Assembly (NCBI GenBank): GCA_021464415.1
Contig: CM038471.1
Coordinates: 74,006,851 to 74,070,850 of the forward strand
Length of the DNA: 64,000 nucleotides
Origin: Lonicera japonica
Taxonomy: Eukaryota; Streptophyta; Magnoliopsida; Dipsacales; Caprifoliaceae
Direction of reading: 5' to 3'
In this document: piece by piece, positions 1-9,377 of the stretch
Numbering within the stretch: position 1 is the first letter of the stretch
Layout of the letters: every line of letters begins with the position of its first letter
The notes under the pieces: model-generated
The model's database searches: none
Seen by the model: only the letters and a program-made list of their open reading frames with translations
Told to the model about the DNA's origin: nothing
Program-made: the position numbers and the translations under genes

Positions 1-812
1 GATATAATTATTCATTTAACCATGGTGATGAACGTTGAAGTCAAAGTTTTATTTAAAGAGCCTGAAGACATGAAAAAGGCTTCATTTCAATTGAATGATA
101 AATTGCACTTGTAAAAGCATTTATGGCTTCGCTGGCTGGTTACAGGCCACTTTAAATGCTCTGTATGAACACTTGTTTGAGCAGCTCCCTGCATCAAGCA
201 TAAGTGCACTCCAAGATGAGTAAGATTCTTTGAAGTGGATAAACGTAAAAGTGCTCTAATTGAAGTTGGTGGTTTATATAGAAACATAGCTCGTAACAGT
301 TTCTTGATTGAAATAAGCCTTTAATGATTACTACGGATTGCTACTTATATTGAGTGATTAAATAACAGAAACTAGATGTAATCCATGTCTATGGCACTAT
401 TAACGCTAGAAATGACCTGTGGTCATAGCACTATCTACATTTATAAAGAATTACTCGCCCCTAAAGCACTTTCATGCCTAAGTATCCATGTTACAAATCT
501 CCACATTTATATGGATAACCCTTTCAACTAGGATATCCACATTACATACTGTGCCTACGGCATTATCCACGCTACGTATACTGGTAAATTCTAAGCCAAC
601 CTCATTGCAATTATTTTACATCGTTTTGTTACAAGTTGTTCAATTACAGTTAATTCTTTACATTTTGCATGAATTTGATTAAAATAAATACACGGTAGGA
701 TGTCATCACTTCTGCAAATTCTTAAAGTTTGTGTTTCTTCTTCTTTTGATTGCAGTTTAATATTCATATAAATTGTTATAACAGGTGACTTCCTACCCCG
801 TGTAATCTCCAG
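1..812 (+). other. Intron or upstream part of the OSCA-like gene
   Basis: AT-rich sequence ending in the acceptor that opens the exon at 813. I see no convincing exon here. The short open frames do not resemble the missing N-terminal membrane segments of the channel, so the preceding exon is probably off the window. Confidence 0.5.
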
Positions 813-3800
813 GAATATAAAGATTTATTGACGAAACGGATTCTGCAATTACGTCATTTAAGGGATCAACCCAATCAGTTCACTGTTCTTGTTCGTGAAA
901 TTCCCTTCTGTGATGAACACAAGGCCTACGGGTGCTGTGTGGATCACTATTTTTCTAAGTATCATTCACATGCTTACCGATCTTACCAAATTCTATACGA
1001 TGGGAAGGATCTTGAGGATTTGTTGGTAAGGATATAATATCGTAGCCTTTATGCTTTAATTTCATGATTTTAATAGCATTTCAGCTTTGCGTGGAAGTCA
1101 TTATGTCAAAACTACTCTCCAATTATACTAAGGGATACTGCCACTAATGTATACAAACTTTGGCCAAGAAAAAGCCATGTAGAGAGAGAATCGTGTGTGT
1201 ATATTGTATATACACTAGGGTATGCCCGTGCCTGAGGGCACGAAATAGCAAGTAAAATAACAACTATAAATAAAACAAAAATCTACAAATAAAATGAACT
1301 TTTAGATTTCTTTGAGACAATTGTGATTTTTGGGCTATAAAAGTTAGCGGTCAAATCAGTGAATAGTAAATCTCTTATTTGTATTAGAGATATTACATAT
1401 ATATATATAAATAGGCTACAGTTTGAGGGTAAAGTGTAATATAATCAGAACAGATTCCTAATTTTTTATTTTTTTTGGGATGGAGTTGGAGTTCCACCAA
1501 AGTTTGAGGCGTTATGTCAAAGCCCAAAGGATTGGTCAAATAGTGAGTAACTCTATTTTCAGCGCTAAATCAGAGGTGGGGGCGAGTATAAAATCCCAAG
1601 AAACACAAATGGTGGGAAGAAAGCATGACAGATAGGTCATCTGATCATTTTATAGTTTCCAACTCTTCTATGTAATTTTTCGTTAAAGCTACTATGTTTT
1701 TTTTATTTTGTTTTAAGGATGGATTGGCTGTTCTAGAATTTTTCTCTTCTCCTTTTTACTATGTATATTGTATTGGTGGTAGACATTTTGTCTTGCTGCA
1801 TCTTGTACTCATCATTTGATTATTGATAATATTTTGTTTCTTATAAAAAAAACCCTATTTCATGTATGTTTGTTTTCTTTTGCTGTTAAACAAACACCAC
1901 TCACAGACAATGTTTTCATTTAGAACCGGGCAACAGCCATCGCCCACCGAATTGAGGATCTGAGACACGTTTCATTGACTAAGAAACATGTCAGAAGTTC
2001 CACTGTCTCCGATGCATTCCGAGACGATGCAAAAGTAGAACAGCTCGAGCAAATGCTGGAAGAAGTCTACCAAAGGATACGACATATGCGGTACCACAAG
2101 ATGGTAGAAGAAAGGGTAAATTTCTTGCCTGAAACTTTTCTTCCATTTAGACTGATTGTTTGGCCTACTTTTGAGGTGGCACTGATCTTTTCTGTAACCA
2201 CTCGGGTTCTCCCCCAAAATGGCTAGCCCAAGATGTTGTTTAGGTTCATTTTTCCCACATATATACCAAGGACCTTCCCATTACACTACCGATGTGGGAT
2301 ATTTTGGGTCGTTACATTTTCGGTTACACAGTTCAAATGATGAAATTCTCCTTTTCAAATACGTATCTGTTTACAAAACCCATGTCATTCTTTTTTCTTG
2401 TAATCATTTCTATCTGCATGAGGAAGAGGGTTTCCATTTCCTATTTCAAGTGTTTTTTCTTTCTTTCTTTCTTTCTTTTTTTTTAGCATTAGAGAGAGAA
2501 AAAAAAATTATTTCATGTGTTACGAACCATCTCTCCCAAAAGCTTAAGCTGTTAGGAGAAGGAACCGTAATGAATATCATGCTTAACAATGATGAATATC
2601 ATGCTCGACATCCTCCCTCACGTGCGACCCCATACTTGCACGAGCAGACAAATTTCGAATTTCAGATTTTTGGATTAACAAATAGGGGATGGAGGTGCCA
2701 GGGATTGAATCTTGGACCTCCTAGAAAACTAAGCTCTAATCCCATGTTACGAACCATCTCTCCCAAAAGCTTAAGCTGTTAGAAGGAGGAACCGTAATGA
2801 ATATCATGCTTAACAGTAATGAATATCATGCTTGATATCATGGAAAACCCGAAAAGTACTAGAACATTTCACTAAATTACTCGTCTCGTTTTCCAACTTC
2901 TCATAAACATTTACGGAGATTTCAATCATTTCTTCAACTTTTTTTATGAAACACACCCATAATGTTATGGATTTGTAACTTGTGTGTGATGAAGCACGAG
3001 TGAAAACAATTTTAATTTATTATTTATGTAATTCTTATTTTATTATTTTGGGGCAATATTTTTCTTGTTTTAGTTATTAGGGTTTTAGTAAAGTCTAGCG
3101 TATTAGTTTTAGTTTGTTTAGTTTTAGGTAATTCGGATTTTCTTATAGTTAAAGGATTTGATTTGGCATAGCCTCCAAGCAATCCTAGTTGTTATAGGTT
3201 TAGGATTGGAGTAGTATAAATAAATCATGCCCCTTATGTATTAGAAGGCAATCTTTTATCAATATATCAAACATTTCGAGAATTTTCTCTCTTTTCTTGT
3301 GGATTCAAGAAGTTAGATAGAAGACGATGATCTTTTCCCTTTAAACCCGCTTTCGTCATGCATCAGTGTGACTACATGGTTAACCATTGGCAAAGGTGCA
3401 TATTGGCGCATGCTGTGGCATTCATCCTTCTCTCAACTTGTTGGACATGAATTAAAATTTGGTTTACAATTTTTTTTAACTTGTAGGAGTTGCCCGTTGC
3501 TTTTGTTACATTTAGAACTCGGTGGGGTGCTGCCCTAGCTGCCCAGTCTCAGCAGCACTCAAACCCTCTGCTATGGATCACTGAAATGGCTCCTGAACCA
3601 AGGGATGTATTATGGAGGAACTTGTCGATTCCATACAAACATTTGCCGCTTTATAAAATTGGAGTTTTTGGTGCTGCATCACTGCTTACTATATTCTTTG
3701 CTATTCCAGTCACAGCAGTTCAGGGAATAGCAAAATTTGATAAGTTGAAGAAATGGTTTCCTCCTGCCATGGCTGTGCAGTTGATGTAAGTTACCCTTCT

Positions 3801-4149
3801 CTAAAAATCTTGGGCTATGTTGACTTCAAATTCTATTCTTAACGCCAAATTAGACTGACTTGCTGTTTTCAAAGTCATTTTTTATTTTAATATAGTCCTT
3901 TGACTTGCTCCTTATTTTAGACAGTCCCGTGCCTTCTCCTTTATTTTAGGTCAAATGGTTATGAAAAACAGGGATTAAATGTAGTTTTGAATTAAGAACA
4001 CAAGGCAAAGTAAGAAAACCCACTTTTTCTTTTGGATGTTTTGATAGTGTGGATTTTTTGTTCCTATAATACGAATGCTCTGTTACTATGCAATTTCAGT
4101 TTTATGCTTAAACGGTATCTTTCTTAGATGTCTAGTATCTTTTTTGCTC

Positions 4150-4197
<48 letters not shown>

Positions 4198-7100
4198 AGA
4201 ACTCTTCACCTCCTCATTGCCTCCTATCTAATCTCTATTTCAAATATTACATATCATTCTCGTTTTCACTTCACATTCATTTCCTTTATCTTCTTCTTTT
4301 TTTTTTAGGGAAACAAGAAATTCTATTAATAAAAAAATAGAGATAGCAAGCTAGATGGACTAGTTGTCCTTTATTAGGAAAAACGAGAGATAGCAATCTA
4401 GATGAACCAGTGCCTCTAGAAATTTAAAGTGCATCTGTGAAGCACGGGTACTTCATTTTTTTCTGGGTACCCGTTTGGACACGGCTCAGGTACGGGTACG
4501 TCTGGGACACGCCACGTGGCGTGTCCAATAAAAATAATATTAAATTTTGTTGGACACGGCTAAAATAGGGTGGGTACGGGTACGGCTGAGATGAAAAAAT
4601 AAAAGTTAAGGGGTCAATTTACAATATGCAATGAACTTTGGGGGTTTTGTTTAATTAAGTTTATAAATAGTATATTAAGTTATTAAGAGATGAGATGTCC
4701 CAAATATCAATCGACTAAAAATTAGGTCACGCTCAAACCCATTCTCACATCTCTCCTCTCTTCTCAACGGCCCTCTCTCATCTCAACGGCCCTATCATTG
4801 TCGTCAAGTTCTCGCCGTCTAGTCCTCGCACGGCCTAGACTCGTTGTCTACCTTTTCTCTTCTACTCTTCTCACTCACGGTGGTTCGACTCTACTTCGTC
4901 AGTTTTCTACTCTTCTCACTCACGGCCTGGGCTCGTCGTGGATCTTCTATTTGATGCAATCCTTTCTCTTGTGGATATGGCTTGTTTATTTTAAGTGATG
5001 TTAATTTTTTTTTGTTTGTAGTGTTCTTTGGATATGAGTTTACATAATGCATATTATTATATAAATATATTTATTTATTTATTAAACGTGTCCCTCGCCG
5101 TACCCGTGTCTAAGTTTTTTAAGATTTGCCGTACCCGTACCTCGTACCGGTACCGGGTACAACACCCGTACCCATGTCTGTGCTTCATAGAAGTGCATCA
5201 ACAGAACATACAAGACTCGCTGAAGCAATGCCCTCCAATGTCCTTAGAGCGATAAAACGAGATCCTCTTAAAAGCACAGATACTTCTTAGCTGGCCATTA
5301 ATCCATATCCGATGCATTTCGGAGACGGATAGGGTATTGGATACGCATTTTAGGGTAACCCAATTTTGTAATTTTAAATCCGAAATTAAACGGTCGATTT
5401 GTTCTTCTAAATTATAGGGGAGGCCAATATATGACGTTATAAACTTTTACTTATTGAGAAGCAAATATTATCTTGGGATCAAGTGTTCCAAATATTTAAC
5501 CAGTCACTAGTTATTTTGTGCGAAACACCCTTGTGGCTTGCACTTGGGCTACCTAGAAAACAATAATAGTAATGAAAATAAAATATTGCCGTCATTATTT
5601 TTATGGACCATTATACACATGTATAAAATTTGAACCGAATTCCCAAACATATCCGTATCCTATTCTTTCTAGAAAACACCGTACCGGTGTATCCATATCA
5701 TATGTGTATCACATATCCATTTCCGTGATTCTTAGGCACCTATAGATGGAGCCCACAAAGAAGCAAGATATTGATCCTGAATACTCCTCGCCCTCTGTCA
5801 AAATTATCGGAGGCATGAGAAAAATGCATGACTATTCAACTCACCATCTTAATCCCGGAAAGATCCAACCCTCTGCAATGCAACAAAAAATGTTGACCAT
5901 AGAGTCATGCTATAATTCTAACTGCTTGAAAAAATCATAGGGAATTCAGTAACCTGCCTTAAAAAATCAACTTGCATCTTACTTCCTATAATTCTAACTG
6001 CTTAGAGCAAAAAAATTCAAAAGAAAAGTTTCTAGTGATCGAAATGAAGTGCCATGGAAATTAACTAGGAACTAGTTCCAATTGTTAATAGTTCTCCAAC
6101 ACTACTGATAGTTCAAAATTTTGAATAGTAAATTGAGTTTCCTAATTGGATCTGTTGAGACTATCAATCCCACATCGGGATTTGTTGAGTGAGAAAATTC
6201 AATTTTGTATCACTCAATGTCGTTTTTTTCCCCACAAAAACGCGCAGATACCAGTTCTTCCAGTGTACCTCTATGTATTTCTGATTCATTACTTCATCTA
6301 TATTCTTTAAGTTGGGATCCTCATCACTTGCCCAAGTTTCTTGTAATGCCTAGTTTTTGATATGCATATTGTCTTGTGTGAATGATTAAACTTGTTCTTT
6401 ACAATATTATATTATTAGCCAACTCGAGTTACTTTTCTCACATCAACTCTTCTACAGACCAGGATTAAGGTCTATTGTGACAGGTTATCTTCCTAGCGTC
6501 ATTCTCAGCCTGTTTATATACACTGTTCCCTTTGCCATGATTGCAATGGCTAGATTTGCGGGCTATATTTCGAGGAGTAGAAAGGATATAAAGGCTTGCA
6601 GCATGGTTTTCTATTTTCTAGTTGGGAATGTATTCCTCTTAAGCTTGTTATCTGGGAGTTTACTTGATCAAATAGGGAAGTCGTTTGCTCATCCTAAGGA
6701 TATTCCTAGTCGTCTTGCAAGTGCTGTCACTGCCCAAGTAAGTTTTATTTACCTTTATTTCATTCTTTCTTTCTTTCTTTTATATATGTGCTTTTCAGGT
6801 ATTTTAGCTCTGGATTCTGGCTAATGTGAAATTCCTCCAAACTTTTGCTGACTGGACAAAAGGTCACATTAAAATGTGAACCACACTCAAATCAGAGGTC
6901 AAGAGCTTAATGGCAAACTCAATCTACACACGATCCAAAGCAAATGTAGTAGATAATATTGTAATAATACTCACTCTCAGACTGTATAGGCACAAACTGG
7001 GTTTGTAGGCAATAGTACATACGTTTGAACAAATTTGCAATCATGTCATCAGCACAAGCATCTACTACTAGTAATGCAAATAGCTAGTCCGTATATTCAA

Positions 7101-9377
7101 GGCGGCCCAAGGGCCAGGGCCTATTACTTGATACCAGCATCTAAAATCTAAATTTGGAATGTACAAACCATTAATGCACTATTCTTTCGGTTTTCATCAA
7201 CTAGTTATTCAAACCGGGTGCGTTGATAGGTTTTACATGAAAGTGCCATGCTTGTATAACATCTGATATGCCCTCATTTTACACAAGCACTTTTAACGTC
7301 GTTAATTTAAAAATGGTCTTAAAAAAAAGGGTCTAGTGAAAGCCTTATGGGTCCCCTGTATAATTTTTTTTTTCCAGGCAGACTTCTTTATGACATACAT
7401 CTTGACAAGTGGACTATCAGGATTTTCTCTAGAGATTCTTCAGCCTGGGTTACTTATCTGGGATGCTATAAGGTCCCACACATGGGGACGTGGAAAGAAA
7501 AGAAGACCTTATCTTTATTCACTGCCTTATTACAGGGTTGTTCCTTTTGTATCTCTCTTTATACTGATTGGCATGGTATATGCAGTTGTTGCTCCATTGC
7601 TTCTCCCGTTTCTAATCATCTACTTCCTTCTAGGCTATGTAGTCTTTATCAACCAGGTTTGCTTTCTCGCCCTTTAAACTTCATTCAACATTGATATTAG
7701 GTACTTTAAGGTCTCTGTAACATAAATTATGTATGTCGGCGGATGTTTCATTTGATACTCTTCCTTTTTGTTTTTCCCAAATTATATTATTACTTCTTCT
7801 GACCCAAGTTAAGATTCACATTTTCCTTTCTAGGACATAATTAATGGACCAAATCTCATGATAGTAAATTAGGTTTTTACCTCATGGATACTTCATTTAT
7901 CTTAGGCTACCGCTTCAATCAATGAATGACAAAGTCATCCTGGCCATCCATTTTCATATGCGCTTTACTATGTGATACTCTGTCCTTCCCAATTAAGCGT
8001 CGTTTTTTGACTTTCACACATTCCTAGAAGAAATATAATTTCCACAAAATAAATGGTCACGAATAAAACTTGGGGCTTTTTCGACTTTGCCCCGTTATTT
8101 TTAAGCGAAATTAGACTTGCCCTCTACATTCATAATCATGTGACTTTGCCCACTGCATGCAGGGGTGTCTGAGGATTATGTATAAACAGGGGTGTAAGTC
8201 AGAGGATTACATAAAAATAATTAGACAGTGCCCCCTTCTTTAGATAAACTTTTGAGATACCCTCATCCATGGGGGAAAGTCCAACAATTATGAACGCAGG
8301 GGAGAGTATTTAAACAGGGGCAAAGACAAAAAACCTTTATAACTTTATCATGAGATTTGATAAATTGATTATGTCCAACATGGGAAACGTGAATCTGAAT
8401 TTGAAACATCCCAAAAAGCAAAACTTGTCTCTTTAATTGGGCTGGAGGGAGTACTAACGATGTTATTTGTAGTATTTTTTTAACAACGGAATTTATGATC
8501 TCTCTCTTGCAGATTGAGGATGTGTATGAAACTACATACGAGACGTGTGGTCAATATTGGCCATACATTCATCATTATATTATTGTCGCAATCGTTATTA
8601 TGCAAGTCACTATGATTGGTCTCTTTGGACTGAAGTCAAAGCCTGCTGCATCGTTTTCCACAATTCCCCTTCTTGTTTTCACTATAGTTTTCAACGAGTA
8701 CTGCAAAATTCGTTTTCTTCCTACATTTATGAACTACTCTATCCAGGTAAAGTTTCTTGCATCATTTATTTTACTATACTGTCAAGACCACCGCAACATA
8801 TATAGGCATATAGCAACATCACCTTGAATTAGTCTTATTATTGGGGGAGTTGATCAGTTTGTTATAATACTTCAAGTTGAATTTTTAAAATTAAAAGGGG
8901 GACAGAGAAAAAAATCAGTAAAAGTTGCAATAACTTTTGCGCATAAGGTACTATTAGCTATTCTTATTTAATATTTAAGAATTAAGTTCAGATTGTTGCA
9001 TCTGTTTTAAGAGGTTGCATATCCCAATTATAAGAATGTATACATGTACATATAATCCCCATTTTGAACAATTATTTCGTGGTGTCACAAAATTACATTA
9101 GCAACAACGGGGAATTACAAAAAGGAAATTTTAGTTTTCTTCAAAATAAGCATAGGGAATATTTATATAATGTATGTATAAGGCACCTGCAAGTCCATAA
9201 CTGAGTGTATGTTGACGGCAGGATGCCATGAAAAGCGATGAATTGGATGAAAAGAATGGAATGATGGATGCTAATTACCGTAAAGCACTTGATGCATACT
9301 GCCCACCTTGTTTGCGTCCAGTAGACTACATGGACAATGACGCTCGCACAACTGAGCCTTTAATATCTCCAAAGTAG
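813..9377 (+). CDS. OSCA/CSC1-like (HYP1-type) stress-gated cation channel, 3' part
   Basis: Seven exons join in frame: 813-1025, 1924-2115, 3487-3785, 6458-6737, 7378-7656, 8513-8746, 9222-9377 (550 residues, stop TAG 9375-9377). All introns are GT-AG. The 5' end is outside the window: exon 813 opens at an acceptor in phase 0. Exon 1 has the cytosolic segment typical of the family (QPNQFTVLVREIP). Exon 2 is a charged helical linker (EQLEQMLEEVYQRI). Exons 3-6 carry the membrane core, with family stretches such as EPRDVLWRNLSIPYKHLPLY, GSLLDQIGKSF, HPKDIPSRLASA and ETCGQYWPYIHHYI. The last exon is a short cytosolic tail. OSCA proteins are plasma-membrane or endomembrane, mechanosensitive or hyperosmolality-gated Ca2+-permeable channels; that role is inferred from the family. 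Nothing looks broken, though introns 2 and 3 are full of transposons. The match to the HYP1/RXW8 side of the family is from recognition, not from a search. Confidence 0.93.
1215..1246 (-). mobile_element. Helitron-like 3' terminus
   Basis: Read on the minus strand, a 6-bp GC-rich hairpin (CGTGCC/GGCACG) is followed by a short spacer and CTAG-T. This is the arrangement of a Helitron 3' end (hairpin then CTRR, inserted before T). It lies in the intron after the exon ending at 1025. I could not locate the matching 5' TC end, so the element length is unknown. Confidence 0.4.
2193..2316 (-). mobile_element. 124-bp solo LTR (TRIM/SMART-like) with USE and TATA motifs
   Basis: The segment starts and ends with TGTAAC/GTTACA inverted termini and is flanked by the 5-bp TSD TTTTC (2188-2192 and 2317-2321), so it behaves as a solo LTR. 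On the minus strand it has ATCCCACATCG (2290-2300), identical to the core of the plant snRNA upstream sequence element, then TATATATG (2258-2265). It lies 78 bp inside the intron after the exon ending at 2115. Confidence 0.65.
2518..2837 (-). mobile_element. TRIM element with two 93-bp LTRs
   Basis: The LTRs are 2518-2610 and 2745-2837, flanked by the TSD TCATG (2513-2517 and 2838-2842). On the minus strand the LTR is followed by TGGGATTAGAGCTT (2731-2744), a mutated tRNA-iMet primer-binding site. The internal part is only 134 bp and non-coding. Each LTR contains a tandem repeat of about 20 bp (TAATGAATATCATGCTTAACA and a variant), which makes it longer than the 71-bp LTRs of the related copies at 12624 and 41091. 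Confidence 0.85.
2987..3365 (+). mobile_element. Solo LTR, 379 bp
   Basis: The segment has TGATG/CATCA inverted termini and the 5-bp TSD GTGTG (2982-2986 and 3366-3370). It holds a plus-strand TATA-like GTATAAATAAAT near 3215 and AT-rich sequence like an LTR U3/R. No internal retroelement sequence remains. It is the third LTR-type insertion in the same OSCA intron. Confidence 0.6.
4160..4193. repeat. (CT)n microsatellite
   Basis: About 16 CT units in an intron of the OSCA-like gene. It explains the short Ser/Leu-repeat open frames seen here. Confidence 0.9.
4436..5190. mobile_element. Fold-back MULE-like element, 755 bp
   Basis: It is bounded by the 9-bp TSD AAGTGCATC (4427-4435 and 5191-5199), a length typical of Mutator-like elements. 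The termini are inverted: TGTGAAGCACGGGTAC at the left, and the complement CTATGAAGCACAGACATGGG at the right. Both arms are rich in GGTACGGGTACG-type units. No transposase is visible. The element at 38661-39437 begins with the same CTATGAAGCACAGACA, so the two are one family. It sits in the intron between the exons ending at 3785 and starting at 6458. Confidence 0.75.
6153..6185 (+). repeat. Fragment of a USE-bearing LTR
   Basis: TGTTGAGACTATCAATCCCA and the following CATCGGGAT resemble the start of the LTR at 63617 (TGTTGAGATTATAAATCTCA). No second LTR or primer site was found, so this is a fragment at best. Confidence 0.35.
7978..8451. mobile_element. Stowaway-like MITE carrying a nested MITE
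   Basis: The termini CTCTGTCCTTCCCAATTAAG and TTAATTGGGCTGGAGGGAG are the inverted ends of the Stowaway type, flanked by TA (7976-7977 and 8452-8453). Inside, 8074-8335 has its own inverted ends (GGCTTTTTCGACTTTGCCCC at the left; complement GGTTTTTTGTCTTTGCCCC at the right), so a second small element seems to have inserted into the first. It lies in the OSCA intron 7657-8512. Confidence 0.6.

Noticed and set aside
4075..4340. Ser/Leu-rich open frames
   Set aside because: Produced by the (CT)n repeat in an OSCA intron.
5265..5740. GGATACGG-type inverted sequences that might be another MULE-like copy
   Set aside because: The inverted ends are weak and flanks do not match, so boundaries cannot be set.
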